DNA of 64,000 nucleotides, taken from NCBI GenBank assembly GCA_035524335.1, contig DATKPE010000018.1, forward strand, positions 4,423 to 68,422, given 5' to 3'. Positions 43,206 to 54,000 of the stretch are shown one piece after another. Below the pieces are notes generated by a model, which saw nothing but the letters and a program-made list of their open reading frames with translations, searched no databases and had not been told where the DNA came from. The number at the start of each line of letters is the position of its first letter. Within the stretch, counting starts at the first letter, position 1. The position numbers and the translations under genes are program-made. Origin of the DNA: DATKPE01 sp035524335. Its GTDB lineage: Bacteria > Bacteroidota > Ignavibacteria > UBA10030 > SZUA-254.

Positions 43206-43994
43206 TTACATCTGCGTACCGCAGGACCCGCGAAGCATTGAGGAGCGCCAGGTGTCGGGATAGGAGCCCTCCAGGCCGGCACCGGCGCCGGTATCGATCA
43301 CCAGAATCGCTCGTCTGTGCATCTGGACAATTGAGGCGGGGCACTGGGCCGTGACCGGGCCTTCGACGGCGGCCCGGATCGCCCGGGCTTTTCCCGGTCC
43401 GGCGGCGAGGAGCAGGAGCTCCCGCGCATCCATGATCGTGCCGACCCCCATGGTGAGCGCATAGGCGGGTGGCTTTTCCCCGGCGGAGAAGAATCTGGAA
43501 TTATCCCGGGCGGTTTTCTCGGTCAGGGTCTTCACGCGCGTCCTGGAGCCGAGCGAGGAACCCGGTTCGTTGAACGCAATATGGCCGTTCGCGCCGATGC
43601 CGAGCACCTGGAGATCGATGCCGCCCGCCTTTTCGATCGCCGCCTCATATTCCGCGCAAGTTCTTTCGGGATCCGTCGTCGTCCCGTCCGGGATGTGAAT
43701 CGCCTTCGGCGGGATGTTCAGGTGATCGAACAGGTTCTTCCGCATGAAATAGTGATAGCTCTGATCGTGGTCCGGCGGCAGGCCGAGGTACTCATCGAGG
43801 TTGAATGTCGTGACTCGCGAAAAATCGAGCCCTTCCTCCCGGTGAAGACGGATCAGTTCACGGTAGAGCCCGAGGGGCGTTCCCCCCGTTGCGAGGCCGA
43901 GGACGAGACGGGGGTTTTTCCGCAGGCGATCGGCGACAATCTCCGCCGCCTCGAGGCTCATCCCCCGCTCGTCATCCTTGACAACGACCAGCAT
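43206..43994 (-). CDS. nagB: glucosamine-6-phosphate deaminase
   Basis: A 262-aa NagB. Motifs: RLVLGLATGGTPLGLYRELI (phosphate loop), VTTFNLDEYLGLPPDHDQSY (catalytic Asp 67), IGANGHIAFNEPGSSL (His 138, Glu 143). Position 136 is Asn where E. coli NagB has Asp, but B. subtilis NagB also has Asn in this motif, so this is normal. It converts glucosamine-6-phosphate to fructose-6-phosphate and ammonia, linking amino sugars to glycolysis. No nagA or transporter gene is nearby. It lies 42 bases after a small membrane-protein gene. Confidence 0.97.
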   Translation of the reverse strand: MLVVVKDDERGMSLEAAEIVADRLRKNPRLVLGLATGGTPLGLYRELIRLHREEGLDFSRVTTFNLDEYLGLPPDHDQSYHYFMRKNLFDHLNIPPKAIHIPDGTTTDPERTCAEYEAAIEKAGGIDLQVLGIGANGHIAFNEPGSSLGSRTRVKTLTEKTARDNSRFFSAGEKPPAYALTMGVGTIMDARELLLLAAGPGKARAIRAAVEGPVTAQCPASIVQMHRRAILVIDTGAGAGLEGSYPDTWRSSMLRGSCGTQM

Positions 43995-44036
43995 ACACGT
44001 TCTCCTTCCCCGGCGATGGATCAGGCCGTCAGACGG

Positions 44037-44699
44037 TCATTTTTTGTCGGGAGCCGGCGCGGGGACCGGTTCACGGTACAATGCAACCTCGGGCAGGGGT
44101 TGGTGCCGGAATTCGACCTTCCCCGGATAGGGCGTGAGACTGCTGAGGTGGAGTAAAAATCCGGAATTGTTATATGTTCCGATCCCTGCGACGAGCGAAT
44201 CGATTTTACCCCGGAGACGGAGCATGTCGTTGTCGACGGCATTGAGCATCTGGACGGTCAATCCGTTTTTCAGGACTTCCGGCTGAGCTTCGAGCGCGGT
44301 CCGGAAATTGTTGCCCGCGGTAAAACAGGTGTCGAGGACGGTGACCACAAGGCCCTCCTCCATTCCCTTCTTCATCGTCTTCGAGTAGAAGAGGATGGCG
44401 TTGTCATAGGTGAGTTTCGCCTTGTCGATCGCCGCGATGGATGCGCTGTCGGTCGAGTTCTTCCGGAACGTTTCCGCGGCGTTGAGGATATCCTTGTTCG
44501 ATTCCATCAGGAGGGGGCCGATGCCGGCGCGGACCTCCTTGATTGATTCATAGCTCGATTTCAGCATGAGATTGGAAACGGTCACCACCACAACCACAAT
44601 CAGGAGGATGATGCCGATCTCCATATCGTACTTCATGATTTTTTTGTGTTTCTTCTCTTCCTTTTCAAGCTGTTCTTCATATTCCATATTATCGTTCAT
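44037..44699 (-). CDS. single-span membrane protein with helical extracytoplasmic domain
   Basis: A 220-aa protein. A charged N-terminus (EEQLEKEEKKHKKIMKYD) precedes one membrane helix (IGIILLIVVVVVTVSNLML, residues ~27-46). The rest is an extracytoplasmic helical region (YESIKEVRAGIGPLLMESNK onward) like four-helix-bundle sensor domains, ending in a proline-rich tail PVPAPAPDKK. No signalling output domain is present, so it is not a chemoreceptor. AAGGAG lies 7 bases before the ATG. A promoter-terminator pair is just upstream. Function unknown. Confidence 0.8.
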   Translation of the reverse strand: MNDNMEYEEQLEKEEKKHKKIMKYDMEIGIILLIVVVVVTVSNLMLKSSYESIKEVRAGIGPLLMESNKDILNAAETFRKNSTDSASIAAIDKAKLTYDNAILFYSKTMKKGMEEGLVVTVLDTCFTAGNNFRTALEAQPEVLKNGLTVQMLNAVDNDMLRLRGKIDSLVAGIGTYNNSGFLLHLSSLTPYPGKVEFRHQPLPEVALYREPVPAPAPDKK

Positions 44700-44747
44700 T
44701 GTCTGACTCCTTCATCCTCGTTATGTGACAGGGAGATACAATAAAAA

Positions 44748-44781
44748 AACCGTTTGTGAACCAGAAGTCACAAACGGTTTC
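44748..44781 (-). terminator. Rho-independent terminator
   Basis: Perfect 13-bp stem AAACCGTTTGTGA (44748-44760) and TCACAAACGGTTT (44769-44781) with an 8-base loop. On the minus strand it is followed by TTTTTTTATT. It ends the SBBP gene transcript; a promoter at about 44806-44835 lies between them, so it could also stop a short leader RNA. Confidence 0.85.
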
Positions 44782-44805
44782 AATGAACCATAGCCCGTGA
44801 TGTCA

Positions 44806-44835
44806 AAATTTACGAAGAAGGAGACGAATTGTCAA
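44806..44835 (-). promoter_or_regulatory. candidate promoter before a terminator and the 220-aa gene
   Basis: Minus strand TTGACA (44835-44830), a spacer of about 16-17 bases, then TAAATTTT (44813-44806). The -7 box fits TAnnTTTT. No other promoter is seen between the terminator at 44748-44781 and the gene, so transcription would need to pass that terminator. Confidence 0.45.
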
Positions 44836-44935
44836 TTTTTATTTGATCCGGCACCGGCTGATATACCCGAAATAGAAGAAAATCAATGAATTTTCGATCC
44901 TGCGCCGCAACGGCGGTTTCAGCATCGTGTCCGGA

Positions 44936-47305
44936 TCATTTCAGCAGAAGCATCTTCCGGATTTGATGAAACTGGCCGTTGTTGATAAGGATCCGATAGA
45001 AATAGACCCCCGATGCGAGCGAGCGGGCATCGAAGGCGACTTCATGTTCACCGTCCGTCAGGTCGGCATTATCAAGAAGCGTCCTGACGGACCTGCCGAG
45101 GAGATCATAGACAACGAGCGACACCCGTCCCGCCTCCGGCAGATCGAACCGGATCGTCGTTGACGGGTTGAACGGATTCGGGTAATTCTGGTAGAGCGCG
45201 TACTTTTCCGGTGTATTGTCGATCGACCCGGGAGGGAATGCGAGAGGATCGACGAGCGGCGCAACCACGGGAGTAAGAAACCCGACGCTGTCGACCGTCC
45301 TCACGCCGGGGACGACCAGCAGGGGCTGTTTGCTGACCCAGGGCATCGGGCCCGGCGGGCCGGCGAACGCGCTGTCGATCCGGGTGATGATCGTATCGAG
45401 CCGTTTCCAGTTGATCGGCGGATATCCCCTCCAGTAGGTGAGAAAATTATCGGTCACCGAGGCGATCTGCCGGAGGGTCATTCCCATGAGGGGGATGCCG
45501 TTGATCGTATCGGCGACGTTGTAGACGAGGTCGCCGAAGGTCGGCGGCGTGATTTCGGCGTCGCTCGCGCCGATACTGACCCTGAGCGCGACCAGCGCAC
45601 CGACCAGGTGGTTGTTGTATTTTTTGGAGGTCGGATCCTTCTGTTCCTTGACGAACAGTTTGCCGCCGATGGAGTCCAGTCCGCGCGGCCGGCCGGTGTC
45701 GGGGAGAAACTTCGTCAGCGCGGTTCCCTTGTCGAACCGCATCCATCCGTAGGTGAGCGGGGCGTCGGGACGTGCATTGCCGACCACGAGTCCGCCCGGA
45801 TATCCGGGATAGCCGTACTTAATTTTCGGATAGGCCTTCGTGAACGCATTGTCCCGGACGTTTCCGGCATTGGGAGCGATGCCGGCAAGATTAATCTTTG
45901 CGGAAGTGACGCCGAGGCTCTCCTGGACGAAGGAGCGGTACTTGATCGCGCTCTGATCGACATATTTGATCGTCACGATGTCGGTGCTGTTGTCGAGATT
46001 TTTACTGGTTCCGGTCACAACAACGCCGCCGCCGTTGTTGGGGATGGCGACATCGGACGGAATATCATCCAGGTTTGCCGCCGCATTATTATAGAAAACA
46101 AAGGGCATCGGGTTGCCGTTGGAGCCGTTGTACTGCAGGACGCCGTAGTCGTATCCGACCCCTTCGCTGGAGGTGGGTCCGACGATCCAGGGGTTGTTGG
46201 CGCCGGCGACGCGGACGGCGGCGTCGTTATCGTTGGCTGTCCCGTTGAACGTCTGCACCCAGTCGAGCGAAAGGGTGAGCGAATATTTCAGTGTGACAAA
46301 ATCGTTGTATGAACCGAACCCGAGGGTCTTCCCGACCACGTAGAGACGCGAGGGGCTGGTCGGCTTGTTGAAGGCCATGTCGTAGGCATCATCGTCCCCG
46401 TTGGCCGCGCCGTTGAATATCGCGGTATCGGCTCCGGCTCCCGTTGTCGCGTTATAATGAAGGGTGAGGATGTCGTTCCCCGTGCCGATGCCCTGGGTGC
46501 TCCCCGTGACATACAGATTCGACGCCCCGTTGAAGAGCACGGCGCGCGGGATGTCATTCCCGGGTCCTTTGTAGACGGCGGTCCAGACGGTATCCCCCGT
46601 CGCCGCATTGTATTTGATGGTGAGATAGTCGTAGGTGGTGTCGACACTGGCGCCGGTGACGTAGAGGTCGGTGAATCCGCGGAGCGCCATCGCGAGCGCG
46701 CTGTCGCTTTTCGCACCTGCCCCGCTGTATCTGGCGACCCACTTCAGGTTTCCATTGATATCGTACTTCAGCGTCGCGTAATCGAGGCCGGTTCCTGCGC
46801 CGAGGCTCCAGCCGGTGACGTAGACGTTGCCCGAATCGTTCACCGCCAGCGCCGTGGCATTGTCATCGCCGTTGCCGGGGCCGTTATAGGTGCGGACCCA
46901 TGCAGTGTCGCTTCCGTCCTTCTTATATTTGAGGAGGACATAATCGAGTCCGTTCGCGCCGCTCACCGAACCGGAGACATAGACATAGCCGCCGGAGTCG
47001 ACGGCGATCGCCGTCGGCTTGTCGGGATGGTTTCCACTGCTGGTGAAATACTTCGACCAGACCTGCGCGCCGTCGGTCGTATATTTGATTGTGACGATGT
47101 CGGCCCCCGTTCCCGCCCTCGTGACCCAACCGGTGACGTAGACGTTGTCGGAATCATCATTGGTCATGGCCACCGCCTGGCTGGCGCCTTTTTTCAGCCC
47201 GCTGTTGAAGCGCGCAACCCACTGCCGGGTGAGCTGAGCGGAGGCTTCCGTCCAGATCAGCATGGAGACGGCCGCGGCAAAACAAAAATATCTGACAACG
47301 GTCAT
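44936..47305 (-). CDS. T9SS-secreted SBBP-repeat (beta-propeller) protein
   Basis: A 789-aa protein starting at the ATG at 47305 with signal YFCFAAAVSMLIWTEASAQ and AAGGAG upstream. Residues ~25-480 contain SBBP-type repeats, each with an [S/N]GNVYVTGW-like core, for example DSDNVYVTGWVTRAGTG, DSGGYVYVSGSVSGANG and DSGNVYVTGWSLGAGTG. A less repetitive section follows, then the T9SS sorting domain: LYQNYPNPFNPSTTIRFDLP to RKMLLLK. It is exported and probably binds something at the cell surface. No catalytic motif was recognised. Confidence 0.92.
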   Translation of the reverse strand: MTVVRYFCFAAAVSMLIWTEASAQLTRQWVARFNSGLKKGASQAVAMTNDDSDNVYVTGWVTRAGTGADIVTIKYTTDGAQVWSKYFTSSGNHPDKPTAIAVDSGGYVYVSGSVSGANGLDYVLLKYKKDGSDTAWVRTYNGPGNGDDNATALAVNDSGNVYVTGWSLGAGTGLDYATLKYDINGNLKWVARYSGAGAKSDSALAMALRGFTDLYVTGASVDTTYDYLTIKYNAATGDTVWTAVYKGPGNDIPRAVLFNGASNLYVTGSTQGIGTGNDILTLHYNATTGAGADTAIFNGAANGDDDAYDMAFNKPTSPSRLYVVGKTLGFGSYNDFVTLKYSLTLSLDWVQTFNGTANDNDAAVRVAGANNPWIVGPTSSEGVGYDYGVLQYNGSNGNPMPFVFYNNAAANLDDIPSDVAIPNNGGGVVVTGTSKNLDNSTDIVTIKYVDQSAIKYRSFVQESLGVTSAKINLAGIAPNAGNVRDNAFTKAYPKIKYGYPGYPGGLVVGNARPDAPLTYGWMRFDKGTALTKFLPDTGRPRGLDSIGGKLFVKEQKDPTSKKYNNHLVGALVALRVSIGASDAEITPPTFGDLVYNVADTINGIPLMGMTLRQIASVTDNFLTYWRGYPPINWKRLDTIITRIDSAFAGPPGPMPWVSKQPLLVVPGVRTVDSVGFLTPVVAPLVDPLAFPPGSIDNTPEKYALYQNYPNPFNPSTTIRFDLPEAGRVSLVVYDLLGRSVRTLLDNADLTDGEHEVAFDARSLASGVYFYRILINNGQFHQIRKMLLLK

Positions 47306-47748
47306 GGGAACTCCTTCCAAAAAATGTTTGACGACACGGGAGATGACAACTGCGGAATCGCCTGCCCCAGCGCATATCGACAGGCGGATTCGGGCTCCTG
47401 CAAATCGATACCGGTCACGGAACAACGGCGTTCAGTAATGTACACGTTTTTGGTCAGAATGACCAGAGGGAATGAAGATTATTTCCCCCGTCGCCATATA
47501 TGTCCAAATCAAATATATTCCAATATTTACATACAGATGGCTGATTTAACAGATTCACCCCCCCTTCCAGGGTCGATTCTCTCATCACCGGCCGATTCCC
47601 GGCGGACAGATCCTCTCGTCCGGTATGTTGAGAATCGCGGTGCGCCGTCTGCCCCGGGAATGATTTGCACGCTCTCCGAGACTGTTTCTTCGATTGACTT
47701 TTGGCACCGTGCGTCGTACATTCAGCGCAGACAGATAACCATCGAACG
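47306..47748. other. intergenic region before the GH31 gene
   Basis: No gene is seen in these 443 bases between the SBBP gene start and the GH31 start. It holds the GH31 promoter at 47694-47724 and a small inverted repeat, AAATAT-N6-ATATTT, at 47511-47528. A minus-strand promoter for the SBBP gene was not found with confidence. Confidence 0.65.
47694..47724 (+). promoter_or_regulatory. promoter of the GH31 gene
   Basis: TTGACT (47694-47699), 17-base spacer, TACATTCA (47717-47724). A start near 47731 leaves a leader of about 18 bases before the ATG at 47749. Confidence 0.5.
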
Positions 47749-50517
47749 ATGCCCTCCCCGACAGTCCCGATACGCCTCCTGCTCTGCGTCTTCACAGCCC
47801 TGCTGATGCCGGCTCCCGTATGGGGCCAGACGCATCCCGGAGACGTCACCGGATATGCCGTGCGCGGTAAAACCGTTGCGGTGAATTGCGATACGGCCTC
47901 CGTCTGTTTCACCTTCACTGCACCGGACATCCTCCGGATCGACTTCCTCCCCAGGCCAGCGTCCGTTCCGGAATCATCGTTCGTCGTCATCCGCGATACC
48001 GGTCTGGCCGTGCCGGCAACCGTTCTGGAAACCGACACCACCCTCGAGATCTCCACGTCCTCGATGAAGGCGGTCTGCGGGAAACATCCGCTCCGCATCA
48101 GCTATTACGATGGCGCAGGACAACTGCTCCTCGCCGAGCCCCCCGGCGGCGGCTTCTCGTCAAACCAGACTGACCGAAGCGCATCCTTCCTGATCGGCGC
48201 CGGTGATCATTATTACGGCACCGGCGAGCGGGGAACCGCGCTGGACCGGCTTGGCCAATCCTTCTCCAGCTACAACACGCAAAGCGGCGGATATACATCT
48301 CCGCTCTCCACGATGAATATCAACGTTCCCTTCGTCGCGTCGACGAACGGCTATGCGATCTACTTTGACAACAGTTATCCCGGTCAATTCGATTTCGGCC
48401 GCTCCGTCCCCTCCCTGTTTTCCTACTCTGTCAGCGGTGGAGAGCTCACCTGTTACATCATCGCCGCGCCGACGATTCCCGCCCAGCTGGAGCGGTACAC
48501 CTGGCTCACCGGCCGACAGCCGCTTCCGCCCCGGTGGGCGCTCGGGTACATCCAGTCGAAATTCGGCTACCAGAACCAGACCGAGGCGGTGGCTATGATT
48601 CAGACGATGCGGCGGAAGCAGATTCCGTGCGACGCCATCGTGCTCGATCTGTACTGGTACGTCAACATGGGAGATCTGACCTGGAATACCGCCTCCTGGC
48701 CACAGCCGTTCACCATGATGACCGATTTTCTCTCGCAGGGGATGAAGACGATCGCCATCACCGAACCGTACATCGTCCAACCTTCCGCCAATTATGCCGC
48801 GGCCGCCGCCGGCGGATATTTTACGACCACCGGCGAGGGCGACGTCTACACGCTGAACAACTGGTGGTCGTGCAACTGCATCGCGGCGCTCCTCGATATG
48901 ACGAATCCCGCCGCACAGGAATGGTGGTGGAGTCTGCATCCGGCCTTCTTCGGCACCGAGATGGGAGGGATATGGACCGATCTCGGCGAGCCCGAAACCC
49001 ACCCGGCGGACATGGTTCACCACCTCGGCTCAACCGCAAAGGTCCACAACATCTACAATCTTCTCTGGGCGGGGACGATCTATAACGGATTCCAGAAGTT
49101 GCGGCCGGGCCAGCGTCTGTTCAACCTCACCAGGTCCGGCTATGCGGGCATTCAGCGTTACGGGGTGGTTCCCTGGTCGGGCGACGTCGGAAAGGATTTC
49201 GGCGGACTGGCGGTTCAGCCGCCGATGATGCTCGGCATGGGGATGTCCGGTCTCGCCTATCATAATTCCGACATCGGCGGATTCTGCTGTGGAACCACGA
49301 CGCCGGAACTCTACATCCGATGGATGCAGTACGGAACCTTCTGCCCCGTGACACGGGCGCACGGGACCGGTCAGCCCACCGAACCGTGGGGCTACGGCGT
49401 CCAGGCGGAGAGCATCGCGACCAGGTTCCTCCGTCTCCGCTACAGTCTTCTCCCCTACAATTACACGCTCGCATATCAGAATTATTCCACGGGCATGCCG
49501 CTGGCGCGGCCGCTCTTTTTCGACGATCCGTCGAATCCGTCCTTCCTGAACAACGCGACGTCGTACATGTGGGGACCGGCATTTCTTGTCTCTCCCGTGG
49601 TTGTTCCCGGCCAGGCGACAAAGACCGTCCTCCTGCCGGCGGGGACCTGGCTCGACTTCTGGACAGACAAGGTCTACCGCGGCGGGACGTCCGTGCTGGT
49701 TTCGACACCGCTCGACCGGATGCCGCTGTTCGTCAGAGGGGGTAGCATCGTCCCGATGCAGGGCCCGATGAACTATTCGGACGAACGGCCGCTCGACACC
49801 CTGTTCCTCGAAGTCTACCCGCTTCAGGGCGGCCAGGGATCGTTCTCGCTCTATGAAGACGACGGAAAATCCCTCGCGTACCAGTCGGGCGGTTACGCTG
49901 TCACCCCCTTCTCGCAGCAGATGTCGGAACTTGCCGATTCTGCCGGCCTCACACAGGTTCTCGACCTGGTGATCGGCAGTGCATCGGGCACGTATGCCGG
50001 AAAACTCTCCCGACGGGTCTATATTGCCGACATCCACGGGATTTCCCAGCACCCGGGTGTCGTGAGCATCAACGACACCGCGGCGGCGGAATCGGATTCC
50101 TATGGACAGCTGAGAACGGGCGGGAGGGGATATTATTACAACGGTCCCGCGGGGATTCTCAGCGTTCAGATTCCCGGATCGACCGACAGCTCGTACAACG
50201 TGACGGCACAGAATATCCAGACGACGACCTCGGTCCGTGAAACGGAAGATCCGCTCCGGTTCCGGGTCATGCAGAATTATCCGAACCCGTTCAATCCGAC
50301 GACCGAAATCCGGTATGTCCTTCCCGGCGCCGGGCACGTCCTTCTGAGGGTGTTCAACCTCCTCGGGCAGGAAATAACAACGCTGGTGGACGAAATGGAG
50401 ACCCCGGGCGTCAAAACCGTTTCCTTCAATGCGGGAGCCCTCCCGAGCGGCGTCTACTTTTACAGGCTGGAAGCCGATAAGCAGGTGGAAACGAAGAAGC
50501 TGGTGCTCGTGAAGTAA
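47749..50517 (+). CDS. T9SS-secreted GH31 family alpha-glycosidase
   Basis: A 922-aa enzyme starting at the ATG at 47749 with signal IRLLLCVFTALLMPAPVWGQ. GH31 hallmarks: GGIWTDLGEPETHPADMVHH (nucleophile Asp near residue 411 in WTDLGEPE), DYSLYEDDGKS-like C-terminal sandwich (SLYEDDGKSLAY), YHNSDIGGFCCGTTTPELYI and RWMQYGTFCPVTRAHG. The TIM barrel spans ~270-600. GH31 includes alpha-glucosidases, alpha-xylosidases and sulfoquinovosidases; which one is not clear. The T9SS domain begins FRVMQNYPNPFNPTTEIRYV and ends KLVLVK. It acts outside the outer membrane. Confidence 0.94.
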   Translation: MPSPTVPIRLLLCVFTALLMPAPVWGQTHPGDVTGYAVRGKTVAVNCDTASVCFTFTAPDILRIDFLPRPASVPESSFVVIRDTGLAVPATVLETDTTLEISTSSMKAVCGKHPLRISYYDGAGQLLLAEPPGGGFSSNQTDRSASFLIGAGDHYYGTGERGTALDRLGQSFSSYNTQSGGYTSPLSTMNINVPFVASTNGYAIYFDNSYPGQFDFGRSVPSLFSYSVSGGELTCYIIAAPTIPAQLERYTWLTGRQPLPPRWALGYIQSKFGYQNQTEAVAMIQTMRRKQIPCDAIVLDLYWYVNMGDLTWNTASWPQPFTMMTDFLSQGMKTIAITEPYIVQPSANYAAAAAGGYFTTTGEGDVYTLNNWWSCNCIAALLDMTNPAAQEWWWSLHPAFFGTEMGGIWTDLGEPETHPADMVHHLGSTAKVHNIYNLLWAGTIYNGFQKLRPGQRLFNLTRSGYAGIQRYGVVPWSGDVGKDFGGLAVQPPMMLGMGMSGLAYHNSDIGGFCCGTTTPELYIRWMQYGTFCPVTRAHGTGQPTEPWGYGVQAESIATRFLRLRYSLLPYNYTLAYQNYSTGMPLARPLFFDDPSNPSFLNNATSYMWGPAFLVSPVVVPGQATKTVLLPAGTWLDFWTDKVYRGGTSVLVSTPLDRMPLFVRGGSIVPMQGPMNYSDERPLDTLFLEVYPLQGGQGSFSLYEDDGKSLAYQSGGYAVTPFSQQMSELADSAGLTQVLDLVIGSASGTYAGKLSRRVYIADIHGISQHPGVVSINDTAAAESDSYGQLRTGGRGYYYNGPAGILSVQIPGSTDSSYNVTAQNIQTTTSVRETEDPLRFRVMQNYPNPFNPTTEIRYVLPGAGHVLLRVFNLLGQEITTLVDEMETPGVKTVSFNAGALPSGVYFYRLEADKQVETKKLVLVK

Positions 50518-50530
50518 CCCCGGTGCGGGA

Positions 50531-51019
50531 TCACGGGCGGTATGTTTTTGCCTCTGCGATTGTCTTCAGTTCGCACTCCCCCTCCATGGAATCGATCGCC
50601 CGTTCCAGCTCGCTGATATCCGCCGGAGTCCGCGCATCCCGCGCCATCCGGGCCAGATCGACGACCCGTTCCGATTCTGTCAGATGCCGCACCACAATCG
50701 AGGCAATTTCGGAAAAATACTTGCATTCGTACTTTGTCTCAGCGGCGATCTGGGCGACCTTGATGAGCGGAATCGTGTGGTGCCCGACATCCGCCATCAA
50801 TCCCGCGATCTCTGCGATCGCCATATGGTTGTTTCCGGCAGTTTCGAACTCATACCGGACGATTTCCAGCCCGAAACTGTTCTGACGGGCATGGGCCGTG
50901 ATGCTGTCGAGCATATGCCGCGCCCTCTTCCGGTCCCCCCGATGCTCGCCGTCGGATGAGTGATAGAGCGGAACCGAAAGAAAAAAGACCGCGGCAACGA
51001 TGATGAGAACGATTCTCAT
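50531..51019 (-). CDS. small secreted or anchored unknown protein
   Basis: A 162-aa protein starting at the ATG at 51019 with an N-terminal signal or anchor (RIVLIIVAAVFFLSVPLYH). The rest is helical and acidic: ARHMLDSITAHARQNSFGLE, NNHMAIAEIAGLMADVGHHT, DISELERAIDSMEGECELKT. Two late Cys residues may form a disulfide. I do not recognise a family. It converges with GH31 and lies downstream of a T9SS protein on the same strand. Confidence 0.75.
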   Translation of the reverse strand: MRIVLIIVAAVFFLSVPLYHSSDGEHRGDRKRARHMLDSITAHARQNSFGLEIVRYEFETAGNNHMAIAEIAGLMADVGHHTIPLIKVAQIAAETKYECKYFSEIASIVVRHLTESERVVDLARMARDARTPADISELERAIDSMEGECELKTIAEAKTYRP

Positions 51020-51087
51020 GACATGCATCCTCCTCGCTTATCGCAGGAACAGATGCTCCTGCATCTGTTTATCCGGTCCCGGCGTCC

Positions 51088-54000
51088 TCATTTCACGATA
51101 ACCAGGCGGCGCGCGCGGCTGAAGGATCCGGCCTTCAGTACATACGTGTAGACCCCGCTTGGAAGATTTGAGGCGTCGAACTCCGCACTCTTGTATCCGG
51201 CATTTTCGTACCGGTCGACCAGTACCGCGGCCACCTGACCGAGAATATTGTAGACAGTAAGAGTCACATGGGCGGCGGATGGGAGCCCGTACGGGATAAT
51301 CGTGACAGGATTGAACGGATTCGGGTAGTTTTGCCCGAGCACCCAATCCGTCGGGCGGCGCACATCGCCCTGGGCGGATCCCGGTGCAGGCGGCGGCAGT
51401 TCGGATCGCGGCACAATGCGTATCCTTCCCGCCGCGGAGGGCTGACGCGCCGGAGGCGCCAGGAGGAGCGTACCCGCCTGATCGAGTTTCACCCAGTATC
51501 CTTTGCCGGGCATGATCACGTTTGCCGTGGAATAACCATTGGTATACCCGAAGAACTGGGACGTGACCAGGCCTCCCGGGACCGAGGCAATCTGCGCGGC
51601 ATCGAGCGGGGTGGAAATCGATCCGATCAGATTCCACCCTTCGGTCACCGGAACCGAATCCGCATCGACCTGCCCCCCGTTCAGCGTTACGTACGGCCTT
51701 CCGCTGAATCGTATCCAGTATCCCTTCCCGAGCGTCAGCGTATCGTTCGCCGTATAATTTCCGGAATAGGAATATGCCGACGACACCGCCGGCGGAAACA
51801 GCTCCGAGAGATGATTGTCGGGCATGAGGAACGGCACCGAGAGGACGTTCCAGCCGTTGTCGACCTGGAAATTAACCAGGCCGGGTTTCGCCTGGGCGAT
51901 GTTCGAGGAATTGCTTTCGCTCCAGTCTGAAGCGACGGCGGTCACGCGGAAATAATATACCGTGCCGTCGTTCAGCGGGAATATCGTGATCGAGGTATCG
52001 GTCACATCGCCGGGTGTGGAATCGGCGACCGCCGACGGATTCGGAACCGTGTCGGCGAAGATCCGGTAATGCAGAAAACCGGGATGATAATCTTTACTCC
52101 AGTGGAGGAACACCTCTCCGTTTTCCGGCACCGCCGTCAGGAAAAGACCCGGTATCGCGCTGACCTCGTTCGTGCTGTTGATCTCCGTGCCTCCCGTATC
52201 GACCGCGACAACCCTGAAATAATACGGGTTGCCGTTCCTGAGCGAATCGAATGTTGCTGTCGTATCAGATGGTCCGGTGGAATCAATCGCCGTTGCCGGA
52301 TTGGGTGCCGGACCGGACAAAATCCGGTAACCCGCCAGCCCGGAATGATAATCGGGCGTCCAGTGAAGCGTGATCCGGCCGTTGTCGGGTACGGCAGAAA
52401 GCTGCATCAGGGTCACGATATCGGCGAGAGGCCGCATCCAGACTCCGGCTCCACTGGTGGAAACAAACACCATCGACCCGGAGACAGCGAGCGACCGGAC
52501 CGGGATCCCGGTCATGCCGTCCGTCATCGGCAACCAGCTCCCGCCGGCGTTCGTCGTCCGGTAGACCCCGTCACCGGTCATGGCAAACAAATCGATCCCC
52601 ATCAGGGTCAGCGAGGAGATATCATGGTCGGACAATCCCGAATTTACCTGCCTCCACGTCAGCCCATCGTCCGTCGAGACAAATACTCCGTACCTGGATG
52701 TTGCCGCGAACAGCTGTCCCCCGATCGCGGCCATGGAGTTGACGGAAGTGTAGTCCAAACCCGACTCGATCCATGAGAATCCGCCATCGGTGCTGTACAC
52801 AACACCCCGCGCCGTCCCCGCAAACAGTTTTCCGTCAAACGGTTGAAAGCAGTTCACCGACGTCAGATGGTAACCGGAGGCACGCCAGCTGCGACCGGTG
52901 TCCGGCGACGAGTAAATGGAAGTCATGACTCCCACAAACAGATCGTATCCTCCGCCGGCGTGAGGGTTGAGCCCGAATCCGTTCACGGTGCCGGAGCCAA
53001 GCGTTGTGGTGGTCCATTGCCTCCACCCCGGGGTTGCTTCGTACACCCCGCCGTCCCCGGTGCCGGCAAACAGCCTGGATGCGAAAGAAAAGAGCGAGGT
53101 CACAAAATCGCCGGAGAGCCCGCTGGTGTCCGCATCCCACAGCCCGCCATCATTGCTGCTGATAAATGGTGTTCCGGAGGAGGTTGCGCAGATGATCGCC
53201 GGCGTTATCCCGTTCCCCGCTCCCGCTTCCGAGACAATCGATTCGATATCCATTGCGGAAAACCCTATACTGGCCGGCGACCACTGAGCGCCGTTGTTCG
53301 TCGACTCGAATATTCCCTGATACGTCGTCCCCGCGAAGACTATTTTCCCGGAAACCGCAATAGCGACAACCGACGAATCGGTCAGGCCGCTGTTCGACCT
53401 GACCCAGGACGCGCCGTTATTCGACGAGATGTAGATCCCGTTATTTCCGTATCCGGCGAAGACCCGTGACCCTGCAACAGCAAGCACTTTCACTCCGCTG
53501 AGCTCCGAGCGGTCCGGCACCCCTTTCCAGTTCGCGCCATTATCGGATGAAATGTATACCCCGCTGTCCCCCCCGGCAAACAGCCGCCCGGTTCCTCCGG
53601 AAATGGAAAAGAAATTTGTGTCGGCAGGGCTCGTGACCGCCGGCATCCAGTGGCCGCCGGCATCCGACGAGAGATAGATCCCCGAGTCGGTCGCGGTGAC
53701 GATATTCGGTCCGGCGGTTGCGATCGACCGGACTGCGGTTGCATGGAGTCTGTTGCCGATGTTTGTCCAGCTCGATCCGGAACTGGAGCTGGCGTATACG
53801 CTGTTGTCGGAAGCACCATAGACGATCCCGGCGGCCGCAGCAAAGGCGTTCAGGACCGGCGCCGATCCGCCGGGGGAAAAACTGAGACCGTTGTCATCAG
53901 ACAGCCAGACACCCGAGCCGGTGCCTATAATAAGGCGGGTTCCGAAATATCCCGCCGCCGTAACATTCGTGAACGGGAGCGGAGTGCGAGTCCAGCTCGC

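Noticed and set aside
43206..43994. Asn in place of Asp in the NagB NGHIAFNEP motif as a sign of inactivation
   Set aside because: B. subtilis NagB has the same Asn there, so it is a normal variant.
49030..50337. Minus-strand frame of about 430 codons
   Set aside because: Antisense of GH31 and its sorting domain, whose motifs are unmistakable.
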